Positions 1-5,991 of a stretch of DNA of 7,644 nt are shown here, piece after piece; the stretch's first letter is position 1; each line of letters begins with the position of its first letter. The position numbers and the translations under genes were made by a program. Source of the DNA: Hyphomicrobiales bacterium (GTDB lineage Bacteria; Pseudomonadota; Alphaproteobacteria; Rhizobiales; Hyphomicrobiaceae); assembly GCA_017304275.1 (NCBI GenBank), contig JAFKKW010000411.1, positions 1 to 7,644 of the forward strand. The letters run 5' to 3'. The notes beneath the pieces are model-generated. The model saw nothing but the letters and a program-made list of their open reading frames with translations, was not told the DNA's origin and ran no database searches.

Positions 1-91
1 CTCCGGTTATGAAGTGGGACGATGCTTAGTCTCTTCCGCCGTGGCAGCTTTTGGTTACAGGCAGGAAAGTCGAGTCTGGACTAGCGCTTCA
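1..91. other. Left edge, no gene recognised
   Basis: This is the stretch downstream of the cytochrome gene. It shows no convincing coding sequence, and the plus-strand frame that opens here runs antisense through the cytochrome. An 11-base unit, ACTAGCGCTTC, is present twice in direct tandem at 80-101, spanning the cytochrome stop codon. No clear terminator hairpin was found. Confidence 0.5.
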
Positions 92-676
92 CTAGCGCTT
101 CGCAACGTCCTGCCGGACCTCTTCGACGTAGGCCGTAAGCGCGGCGAGTTCTTTCGAGTCCCACGGCAGGGGCTTGCTCATCATCGGGCGAACAAGACAG
201 AACTGAACCATTCCTTCGGCATCGATCGCCTCGATGCCGGAAACGTCCTTGGCCATTTGCACCTGGTGAGGATAGGGCTGCTTGAACGTGTCGTTGAATC
301 CGGCACCATCCGAGTGACAGCTCGAGCACGCCATGTCGTTGGTGCTGAGTGTCGGGTCGGCATAAAGGGACTGGCCCAGTTTCACCAGTTCCGATCGCTC
401 GCCCGTGTATGGAGCGGTTCCGGCAGGTCGTAGAACCCCCGAAGGCTTGGGTACGGGAAGATCTCCTGCACCGCAGGGACCGCACGGGTTCTTTGCCCCG
501 CAGGGCCGACAGGGCGCGCATGCGCCCTTGCTTGACTTGGCGGAACAAGGATTGCAGGGCCTGCCGGCTCGTGGCCGGCATGGACCACATGCGGCCATGA
601 GAGGGGGCAGATGCGTCGCAGCAACTGTCAGCGGCACGGCGACGGCGCCTAAGAGGCTTCTTGCCAACTTTCGCAT
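92..676 (-). CDS. Exported monohaem c-type cytochrome with Cys-rich CxPC-like linker
   Basis: A 194-residue periplasmic or membrane-anchored electron-transfer protein is predicted. Residues 1-28 form a signal peptide: an MRK basic start, a hydrophobic core, and a cleavage-like LMA-A. The following C30 leaves open a non-ideal lipobox (MAAC). Residues 30-68 carry nine cysteines in CGPC, RPCNPC, APCRPC and NPCGPC units rich in Pro and Gly. A class I cytochrome c domain follows: CSSCH haem attachment at 117-121, a likely distal Met ligand at M165 or M166 in VRPMM, and a C-terminal helix with ELAALTAYVEEV. The ATG at 676 is preceded by AAGGAG at a spacing of 7, so it is preferred over an upstream TTG. 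The gene lies 95 bases downstream of the DUF6969-like gene on the same strand. The redox partner is unknown. The cysteine linker could bind metal or form disulfides; this is inference. Confidence 0.88.
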   Translation of the reverse strand: MRKLARSLLGAVAVPLTVAATHLPPLMAACGPCRPRAGRPCNPCSAKSSKGACAPCRPCGAKNPCGPCGAGDLPVPKPSGVLRPAGTAPYTGERSELVKLGQSLYADPTLSTNDMACSSCHSDGAGFNDTFKQPYPHQVQMAKDVSGIEAIDAEGMVQFCLVRPMMSKPLPWDSKELAALTAYVEEVRQDVAKR

Positions 677-683
677 AGGCAAT

Positions 684-689
684 CTCCTT
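684..689 (-). promoter_or_regulatory. Ribosome binding site of the cytochrome gene
   Basis: AAGGAG on the minus strand lies 7 bases before the ATG at 676. It decides the start against the in-frame TTG at 682, which directly abuts it. Confidence 0.75.
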
Positions 690-703
690 CATCGATTATG
701 AGA

Positions 704-725
704 GGCTCGAGACAAACTCGCAGCC
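704..725 (-). terminator. Possible hairpin between DUF6969-like gene and cytochrome gene
   Basis: GGCTCGAG pairs with CTCGcAGCC across a 5-base loop, with one bulged base. It lies about 47 bases after the DUF6969-like stop and just ahead of the cytochrome ribosome binding site. No T-run follows, so it may be an RNA processing or stabilising element rather than a terminator. No sequence test separates these options. Confidence 0.3.
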
Positions 726-771
726 GTAGGCGCGCTCGTTGGAGCATTGCAGTGAACTGTCGTGCGGCTTC

Positions 772-1548
772 TCAGGACGCGCGGCGGAAGGGCAGAGAGA
801 TGCGGTCAGCCAGCCGCCTGTTGAGACCCGCATCGACGTGCGATGTCTGCTCATCGATGTCGATTTTGAGCTCGGATAAGATTTCGAGTGATCGATCCTC
901 GAAAACATCGATGTCGGGGCTCATACGCTGTCGCCTGAATATTGCGGCATCGCGCTGCCACAGCAGCACCTCGATCTGCGGCCTGAAGAGCCTAAGCAGT
1001 GCGGTAATCCAGCGATTGGTCGCCCAGCAGGGGTAGGCGTGGTCTATTTCGAAGCGATCCAGCATCGAAATGACATCGCTTGCTCCGTAGAACGTCTCAC
1101 CGGTCACCCAGCGGTTCGTCGTGAAAAGGCCAACGGGCAAGCCAGCCCGATCCATTGAAACGGCTATGAGGTGGGCGATTGCGTCGGCGCCGAGCGGCCG
1201 CTGTTCGTTACCCGCATAGGGCATCGGTTCGACGCCGGGCGGCATACCGCCAGCGCGCAGGAAGAGATGAAAGTGCCCGTGCTCTCCCGTCTCGGCGCGG
1301 TGCGCATGATAGTAATACTGGGAGCCGGTCTCGTCATCGTAGACGTCGCCTTTGGGGTAATGATCCAGTTCCAGGAAGTCGCCCTGACATCTCAGGACCT
1401 GAGCAACCGGATTCGTGCCGGCTTTGCCGAGCACGCGCAGCCCCTCGAGCACCTCATCTGCTGCCGCAGCCATATCCTCGAGCCGATAGGTGGAAAGATT
1501 GGCCAGGCTCACGGCGTGTCCGACACGAAGCTTGGAAATGGTATGCAC
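772..1548 (-). CDS. DUF6969-like conserved protein, His-rich motif
   Basis: This is a 258-residue cytosolic protein without signal peptide or membrane segments. The clearest block is residues 79-98, YYHAHRAETGEHGHFHLFLR, with five histidines and an acidic residue. Its pattern of alternating His suggests a metal or ligand site on a beta strand. A second block, LFTTNRWVTGETFY (141-154), and a TNRWITALLRLF segment (177-188) look conserved in style. From memory it matches the family catalogued as DUF6969, whose function is unknown. The start is taken as GTG at 1548, because GGAGG lies 5 bases upstream; the in-frame GTG at 1554 overlaps that ribosome binding site. It is transcribed towards the cytochrome gene and away from the GDCCVxC gene. 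I do not assign a reaction. Confidence 0.8.
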   Translation of the reverse strand: MHTISKLRVGHAVSLANLSTYRLEDMAAAADEVLEGLRVLGKAGTNPVAQVLRCQGDFLELDHYPKGDVYDDETGSQYYYHAHRAETGEHGHFHLFLRAGGMPPGVEPMPYAGNEQRPLGADAIAHLIAVSMDRAGLPVGLFTTNRWVTGETFYGASDVISMLDRFEIDHAYPCWATNRWITALLRLFRPQIEVLLWQRDAAIFRRQRMSPDIDVFEDRSLEILSELKIDIDEQTSHVDAGLNRRLADRISLPFRRAS

Positions 1549-1583
1549 AATCACCTCCCTGCGGCTCTGCTATGTCTCAAAGC

Positions 1584-1610
1584 AACTTCGGGAGGGAGCG
1601 CCCGGAAGTT
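1584..1610. promoter_or_regulatory. Imperfect inverted repeat (AACTTCGGG / CCCgGAAGTT)
   Basis: Nine paired positions with a single bulged G flank an 8-base spacer. The dyad lies 36 bases upstream of the DUF6969-like start. It could be an operator half-site pair or a leader hairpin. The size fits a dimeric regulator, but no regulator gene is in the window. Confidence 0.35.
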
Positions 1611-1792
1611 ACAGCCCGCGTTCTCAGGATTACAGGCACTTGCATGTGCGCAACCTGGGGATCGTGTGTAACCCGTTGGCCATCCACAACGAAGACCCAC
1701 CCACCAACGCATCGAGAACGACGCGGATCCGGACGTGAGATTGGTACCCCCAAGCACGCCGGGACGAGCAACTGGGCCTGAGTTCGACTTTT

Positions 1793-1796
1793 GAGG
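1793..1796 (+). promoter_or_regulatory. Ribosome binding site of the GDCCVxC gene
   Basis: GAGG stands 7 bases before the GTG at 1804, inside the purine-rich run GAGGTGAGGAA. It supports a GTG start for this small gene. Confidence 0.65.
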
Positions 1797-1803
1797 TGAG
1801 GAA

Positions 1804-2013
1804 GTGAACCATTCGGAACAAGAAACAGTCCGAGAATCCGTCATCACCTGTCCGAGTTGTTTCTGGTCAGCGACAGAAACCATGCCGCTCGACGCGTGCC
1901 TGTATATCTATCCTTGCGCTCGATGCGGCTTCGAGATGAGGCCCAAGCCCGGAGATTGCTGCGTCTTCTGCAGCTACGGCTCCATCCCCTGCCCGCCCGT
2001 GCAAGCAAAGTGA
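1804..2013 (+). CDS. GDCCVxC-domain small cysteine-rich protein
   Basis: This 69-residue protein has nine cysteines: CPSC (16-19), C32, CARC (38-41), the signature GDCCVFC (50-56) and a final CPP (C63). The arrangement matches the family named GDCCVxC domain-containing (seleno)protein, in which some members carry selenocysteine. Here every site is Cys. CPSC plus CARC would suit a small zinc ribbon, and the vicinal CC pair resembles metal- or thiol-exchange sites; both are inference. In other genomes relatives are often met near mercury or other metal-resistance genes (recalled, not checked). It starts with GTG behind a good GAGG. It is divergent from the DUF6969-like gene and convergent with the six-gene operon, 40 bases away. 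Its function is unknown. Confidence 0.85.
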   Translation: MNHSEQETVRESVITCPSCFWSATETMPLDACLYIYPCARCGFEMRPKPGDCCVFCSYGSIPCPPVQAK

Positions 2014-2053
2014 GACAGCGGTCCTTAGAGACATGCCCTCGACGTCACCCCGT

Positions 2054-2611
2054 TCAAGTCGCGATACGCGGCACCGTGCAGAACCCTTGAGACGGCACGT
2101 CCAGCGCTGCATTGAACTTTGACGACAGGTTCTGAAACGCGATCAGTCCCGTCAACTCCACGATCGTGTCCTCATTCCATCTTGCCCTGAGCTTTTCGCG
2201 CAGATCGTCGTTCACGCCCGGTGACGGAAGGGTTATGGCCTCGGCATAGGTCAGCGCCAACTGTTCGTCGGCGCTGAAGAGCGAACTGTTCTGCCATTGA
2301 CCGAGTTGCTCGATCTTCTCCATCGCGACACCCCGCTGCGCGAGCGTTGCCGAGTTGATATCGACGCAGAAGGCGCAGTGATTGATCTGAGAGACGCGGA
2401 CTGTGACCAGTGACCGTAGGGCGGGTGAAAGTGGCGAAGAGGACCGGTTGAGCGCCCCGTAGAGTAACGCCACGGCCGCAAACACCCTCGGCGATCGCGC
2501 CCAGAGCAGGCCTGGATCGAGGACGCGGCCATAGGTCCGCTTCTGCTTCCAGAAGAAGACCCTGATCCACCATGGGTAGGCGGAGACAGGCTTAGGCGAA
2601 ATGAGGGCCAT
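2054..2611 (-). CDS. AhpD/carboxymuconolactone decarboxylase-like redox protein
   Basis: This 185-residue protein of the AhpD-like/CMD all-alpha fold is the last gene of the operon. The active-site segment is INHCAFCVDINSA (76-88), with the CxxC pair at C79 and C82. Canonical AhpD has a His four residues after the second Cys; here that position is N86, so classic peroxidase chemistry is doubtful. The downstream helices (FSADEQLALTYAEAIT and DTIVELTGLIAFQNLSSKFNAAL) are typical of the family. The start is ATG at 2611, preceded by GGAG at a spacing of 8, rather than any of the longer in-frame extensions that run back through the previous gene. It overlaps the end of the DUF2064 gene by 20 bases, implying coupled translation. 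Its role is probably a thiol-dependent redox step or a peroxide/alkyl-adduct reduction linked to the operon product. Confidence 0.85.
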   Translation of the reverse strand: MALISPKPVSAYPWWIRVFFWKQKRTYGRVLDPGLLWARSPRVFAAVALLYGALNRSSSPLSPALRSLVTVRVSQINHCAFCVDINSATLAQRGVAMEKIEQLGQWQNSSLFSADEQLALTYAEAITLPSPGVNDDLREKLRARWNEDTIVELTGLIAFQNLSSKFNAALDVPSQGFCTVPRIAT

Positions 2612-3197
2612 GGAGAATGCTCCAGTGAGGACACCGCGCAAGGGATGAAGCGTCATCGACGTCTTCGAGGCGCGGAAGCGTTGCGACCGAGTAGCCGTCG
2701 AGGTTTTTAAGTGTGTCGCCCAACGCATGCGACGTCGACCAACGCACGGACTGAAACGGGGCGATTTTTCTGGGGTGTCTGCGCAGACCAATGGCCCAAT
2801 ATCCTCCGTCCATAGCCGGACCAAGAACCGCATCGTGGCCGCGCAGGAGGTGAAATGCACGCGCTATCAGGGCGCGCGTGATGTTTGGCGCATCGCTGCC
2901 GACGATGAGAACTGGTCCTGTAGGAAGGCGATCAATCAGGCGAGTGAGCCGTTGTCCAAGATCTCCCTGGCCCTGCGGAGTGATCCGGCACGTAGACGGC
3001 CAAGGGCCGGATCGATCGGGAGTCACCGCGAGCCAAGTACTCCAGCGCTTGCCTGCAGCAACCCGTCGCAGCGTGTTTGCAAGGCTGACGCGCTGGAAGC
3101 GAAGCGCTTCGACGGAACCAACATCGGCTGCGAGGCGCCGCTTTCCCATCCCCATGCGAGGCTGGCGCGTAAAAATGACGAGATGGCAGCGTTGCAT
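2592..3197 (-). CDS. DUF2064 / TIGR04282-type transferase (nucleotidyl/glycosyltransferase fold)
   Basis: This 201-residue cytosolic protein has the GT-A-like fold of the DUF2064 family, named 'transferase 1, rSAM/selenodomain-associated' or arsenosugar biosynthesis glycosyltransferase. The signature parts are all present: an N-terminal LVIFTRQPRMGMGKRRLA (6-23) nucleotide loop, QGDLGQRL (77-84), GSDAPNIT (100-107) and GPAMDGGYWAIGL (127-139). The start is taken as ATG at 3197, five bases after the stop of the preceding glycosyltransferase, because the family begins directly before this strand. A longer GTG-type extension would overlap the neighbour. No strong ribosome binding site is seen, so reinitiation is likely. 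It probably makes or transfers an activated sugar for the same product as the next transferase. Substrate is unknown. Confidence 0.86.
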   Translation of the reverse strand: MQRCHLVIFTRQPRMGMGKRRLAADVGSVEALRFQRVSLANTLRRVAAGKRWSTWLAVTPDRSGPWPSTCRITPQGQGDLGQRLTRLIDRLPTGPVLIVGSDAPNITRALIARAFHLLRGHDAVLGPAMDGGYWAIGLRRHPRKIAPFQSVRWSTSHALGDTLKNLDGYSVATLPRLEDVDDASSLARCPHWSILHGPHFA

Positions 3198-3202
3198 GAT
3201 GC

Positions 3203-3868
3203 TCAGCCGTATAGCCGGGCGATGAGCCGCGGCGAGACGCCCATGTAGAAAAGGGAGAGGCACAAGCTATTTCGCAAGCTGCGCGCCAACCATCCCTCCT
3301 TTTTCCATCTCGTGGCCGACGTCACCGCAGAAGCACGCAGCGTAACCAGCCTGTTGCGTCCAATTTTGCGTACCAACTCGACATCTTCCATGAGTGGCCA
3401 GTCCGGATAGCCTCCAATTGCCGCGTAAAAGTCGCGGTGAATCAGCAGACCCTGATCCCCGTACGGCAGACCGAGCACACGCGCTCGCCAACCGACAAGA
3501 CGCTGCAACGAGCTGGCCTGCCAACAATCGTCATCCAGCTTGAAGCGAAACGTGGCAGCGCACGCTTTGCTGCGCGGACTTTCCATAAAGCTTGCGACAA
3601 CAGCGCCCCAGCCAGCTTCGAGACGCGTATCCGCGTGGAGAAACAGCAACCATTCGCCGGCTGCGGCCCCCGCACCAGCTGCGAGCTGACAACCGCGGCC
3701 CCGCTTGGAGTCGATTGGCCGGGCGCCATGCCGCACGGCGATATCCTTGGTTGCATCGCGAGATCCGCCGTCAACGACGATGACCTCGGCCAAGCCACAT
3801 ATCGTCCCGAGTGTTTCACCAATCGTGGCGGCGGCATCGAGGGCCGGTATGACCACCGTGAGGTTCAA
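3203..3868 (-). CDS. Family-2 glycosyltransferase, TIGR04283 type
   Basis: This 221-residue GT-A glycosyltransferase matches 'transferase 2, rSAM/selenodomain-associated' (TIGR04283). Visible motifs are VVIPALDAAATI (5-16), VVDGGSRD (31-38) for the nucleotide-sugar, RGCQLAAGA (58-66), FLHADT (76-81) with the metal-binding D80, GLPYGDQG (133-140), and MEDVEL (160-165) with the likely catalytic acid. The C-terminus has a short amphipathic stretch but no clear transmembrane anchor. The start is TTG at 3868, whose last two bases overlap the preceding TGA stop (TTGA). The family begins exactly here, and GGAG lies 12 bases upstream. It pairs with the DUF2064 protein. The product is inferred to be a glycosylated small molecule or lipid; acceptor unknown. 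Confidence 0.9.
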   Translation of the reverse strand: MNLTVVIPALDAAATIGETLGTICGLAEVIVVDGGSRDATKDIAVRHGARPIDSKRGRGCQLAAGAGAAAGEWLLFLHADTRLEAGWGAVVASFMESPRSKACAATFRFKLDDDCWQASSLQRLVGWRARVLGLPYGDQGLLIHRDFYAAIGGYPDWPLMEDVELVRKIGRNRLVTLRASAVTSATRWKKEGWLARSLRNSLCLSLFYMGVSPRLIARLYG

Positions 3869-4560
3869 TGCGACTTGGTTCTCCAGCGTCGAATTGCGAT
3901 CGGAAGTAGAGCGAGAAACCCAAGTCCGACCAGGCCGGCAAGCAAAGGCGGGCTGAGCACATTCTTGAGCGAGACCTCGCCGCCGGCATCGAAGATCTCG
4001 CCAAGGCCTGCGCCGAACGCAGTGAAGACGACCGTTCCGGGAATGATACCCAATCCCGTTGCCACTATGAAAGGAACCAGACGCATACCGAGCAGCGCGG
4101 GAGCCAGATTGACGGCCCAGAAGGGGAACGCAGGAACCAGACGCAGGAACAGCAGATAGTTGAAGGCATTCTGTTCGAACCCTTCGGCCATACGGCCAAG
4201 GAAGGGACCCGCTTTGCGGCGAAGAATATCACCAAATGCGGAACGGGCGATGAGGAACAACGCGGTTGCTCCGACTGTGGCGCCAACCACAGTCAAGGAT
4301 GCGCCCAGTGGCACACCGAACAGAAACCCTCCGGCAAGGGTCATAATTGTTGCGCCCGGCAGCGACAACGCAACGACGGCAGCGTAGGTCGCAATAAATG
4401 CCGCGCCTGCGGCAACCGCGTTGCTCTTTACGATGTCGAGCAGTGCGGAGCGGTTGTCCCGCAGCGCATCGAGCGTGAGGTACCGGTCTAGACCGAGGGC
4501 AAAGACCGCTGCAATGAGGGCCGCAAGGATGGCCAGCGGAAGAAGGCGTCGCAAGGTCAT
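3865..4560 (-). CDS. TVP38/TMEM64 (VTT, SNARE-associated) family membrane protein
   Basis: This is a 231-residue integral inner-membrane protein. It has an N-terminal transmembrane helix (5-24) and a long hydrophobic core with the VTT landmarks: LSLPGATIMTLAGGFLFG (65-82), FLRLVPAFPFWAVNLAPALLG (138-158), then GLGIIPGTVVFTAFGAGLG (169-187) and a final helix (203-222). VTT/DedA-related proteins are linked to lipid scrambling or flipping and ion-coupled membrane transport; the exact role in bacteria is unsettled. The start is ATG at 4560, which overlaps the oxidoreductase stop as ATGA and begins right before the first helix; an upstream in-frame start would extend into the neighbour. Its stop overlaps the next start as TTGA. 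Adjacency of this family to a MerA/LpdA-like oxidoreductase is a recurrent arrangement (recalled). Confidence 0.9.
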   Translation of the reverse strand: MTLRRLLPLAILAALIAAVFALGLDRYLTLDALRDNRSALLDIVKSNAVAAGAAFIATYAAVVALSLPGATIMTLAGGFLFGVPLGASLTVVGATVGATALFLIARSAFGDILRRKAGPFLGRMAEGFEQNAFNYLLFLRLVPAFPFWAVNLAPALLGMRLVPFIVATGLGIIPGTVVFTAFGAGLGEIFDAGGEVSLKNVLSPPLLAGLVGLGFLALLPIAIRRWRTKSH

Positions 4561-5984
4561 CCGAAAGCTCCCAGAAAGCGCACAAGCCACTTTGTGCGGT
4601 TGGAGAACAAGGCTGGAGTGAAGTAGCTTCCAGCCGCACGTTTGCTGATTTCGCCGAGTGTCGGATACGGAGCGACGACGGAGGCCATGTCACCGATCTT
4701 GAGACCTTTGCTGAGCGCGAGCACCCACGGCAAAATGAGCTCTCCAGCCTGAGGCCCGACGATCGTGGCGCCGAGGATCTTCCCCCGCTTCGAGACCACC
4801 GCTTTCAGAAAACCCTCGGTGTGCCCTTCGGCCTGGGCTCGGTCATTTTGCGCGAAGTCGGCTCTGAGAATACGGACAGTGTCGCCGTGGGCTTTGCGGG
4901 CTTCGGCTTCGGTCAATCCGACATGCGCGAGCTCCGGATCGGTATAAGTCACCCATGGCAACGCCTTGGGGGCATTCTTCGCCGGCAGGCGGAACAGAGC
5001 ATTTCGGAGCACGATGCCAGCGTGATAGCCAGCAGCATGCGTAAACTGGAAGCCGCCAATCACATCACCAGCAGCAAATATCCGCTTATTTGTGGTGCGC
5101 AGTCGCGCGTCGACCTGCACGCCCTTAGGCGTGTATTTCACACCGGCCTTGTCGAGCCCAAGGTGCTGCACGTTGGCCTGACGGCCCGTCGCGACCAAAA
5201 GATGCGATCCGTCAATCCGACGCTCGGTCCCCCCTTCGTTGAGAGTGACGGCGAACCCCCCGGCGGTTTTCTCGATACCCGCAATCTTGACCGCCTCAGC
5301 CGTCTCGATCCCTTCCGCAAGAAAGGCCCGCCTCACGACCTCGACCGCTTCCGGATCGTCTTTGGGAAGCATGCGCGCAAGGTCCAGGATCGTGACCTTG
5401 GACCCCAATCGCCGGTGGGCTTGCGCCATCTCACACCCGATCGGTCCAGCACCGATCACGATGAGGTGCGACGGCAGAACTGTGTTGTCGAAGATCGACT
5501 CGTTGGTGAAGTAGGGGACTTTGTCGAGGCCCGGAATCGGTGGGATGAAAGCACGACTGCCTGTTGCGATGACGAACCGTCGAGCCCGAATGACGGTGTC
5601 GCCCGCAACGACGGTCCGTGGGTCCACAAATGAGGCGCGGGCTTCGATGACCCGGCATCCCAGCCCGGTAAACCGTTCCACGGAATCATGGGGCGCAATA
5701 GCGCCAATCACGGAATGAACGTAGCGATGGACGGCGGCAAAGTCGGCAACTGGCTCTTGCGCGTTGATCCCGTACCCGTGTGCTTTGCGGACAGCCTGCG
5801 CAGCTTTCGCAGCCGAAAGGATCGATTTTGACGGAACACAACCTGTATTGAGGCAGTCGCCGCCCATCCGGTGTCCTTCGATGAGAACAGTCCGGGCGCC
5901 CATCTGGGCAGCGCCTGCCGCAACGGATAGGCCCGCGGATCCTGCGCCAATGACGCAGATGTCCGCCTGAATTTCTTCTTTCAT
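4557..5984 (-). CDS. FAD/NAD(P) disulfide oxidoreductase, dihydrolipoamide dehydrogenase / mercuric reductase-like
   Basis: This 475-residue cytosolic flavoprotein belongs to the pyridine nucleotide-disulfide oxidoreductase class I family. Numbered from the ATG at 5984: FAD GxGxxG (GAGSAG) at 13-18; redox-active GGDCLNTGCVPSK at 41-53 with C44 and C49; NAD(P) GAGPIG at 178-183; ATGR at 265-268; the second FAD AAGDV at 304-308. The interface domain carries APYPTLGE (438-445). The residue where dihydrolipoamide dehydrogenase has its catalytic His of the His-Glu pair is Tyr440, so it is unlikely to be a pyruvate dehydrogenase E3. The C-terminal vicinal CC of mercuric reductase is also absent, so it is not MerA proper. 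Full family length. The second ATG (5984) is preferred because GAGG lies 5 bases before it; the ATG at 5987 is only 2 bases from GAGG. It starts 7 bases after the radical SAM stop and overlaps the VTT start. Confidence 0.92.
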   Translation of the reverse strand: MKEEIQADICVIGAGSAGLSVAAGAAQMGARTVLIEGHRMGGDCLNTGCVPSKSILSAAKAAQAVRKAHGYGINAQEPVADFAAVHRYVHSVIGAIAPHDSVERFTGLGCRVIEARASFVDPRTVVAGDTVIRARRFVIATGSRAFIPPIPGLDKVPYFTNESIFDNTVLPSHLIVIGAGPIGCEMAQAHRRLGSKVTILDLARMLPKDDPEAVEVVRRAFLAEGIETAEAVKIAGIEKTAGGFAVTLNEGGTERRIDGSHLLVATGRQANVQHLGLDKAGVKYTPKGVQVDARLRTTNKRIFAAGDVIGGFQFTHAAGYHAGIVLRNALFRLPAKNAPKALPWVTYTDPELAHVGLTEAEARKAHGDTVRILRADFAQNDRAQAEGHTEGFLKAVVSKRGKILGATIVGPQAGELILPWVLALSKGLKIGDMASVVAPYPTLGEISKRAAGSYFTPALFSNRTKWLVRFLGAFG

Positions 5985-5991
5985 CATGACC

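Larger units (their letters stand above)
1549..1803. promoter_or_regulatory. Divergent intergenic region between DUF6969-like and GDCCVxC genes
   Basis: This 255-base gap must hold the promoters for both directions. I see the DUF6969-like ribosome binding site (GGAGG, 1554-1558 on the minus strand), the dyad at 1584-1610, and the GDCCVxC ribosome binding site at 1793-1796. No sigma-70 box pair is good enough to name. Frames running through the region are low-complexity shadows. Confidence 0.5.

Noticed and set aside
1804..2013. Selenocysteine insertion in the GDCCVxC gene
   Set aside because: All relevant positions are Cys codons. There is no in-frame TGA before the natural stop.
2612..2860. 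N-terminal extension of the CMD-like protein to an upstream start
   Set aside because: The extra 83 residues are the out-of-frame reading of the DUF2064 gene, and the ATG at 2611 has a good ribosome binding site and matches the usual family start region.
3198..3263. Longer start of the DUF2064 gene at 3263
   Set aside because: It would overlap the glycosyltransferase by 61 bases and add 22 residues ahead of the first family strand. The ATG at 3197 fits family length.
3437..4159. Plus-strand open frame of 240 codons across the glycosyltransferase and VTT genes
   Set aside because: It spans the junction of two well-supported minus-strand genes and has no recognisable domain.
4821..5633. Long plus-strand open frame (270 codons) antisense to the oxidoreductase
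   Set aside because: The minus strand carries a full-length, motif-complete flavoprotein here. The plus-strand frame has no family features and is a high-GC shadow.
4557..5984. Calling the flavoprotein a mercuric reductase (merA)
   Set aside because: There is no N-terminal metal-binding domain and no C-terminal vicinal cysteine pair, and no other mer gene is present.
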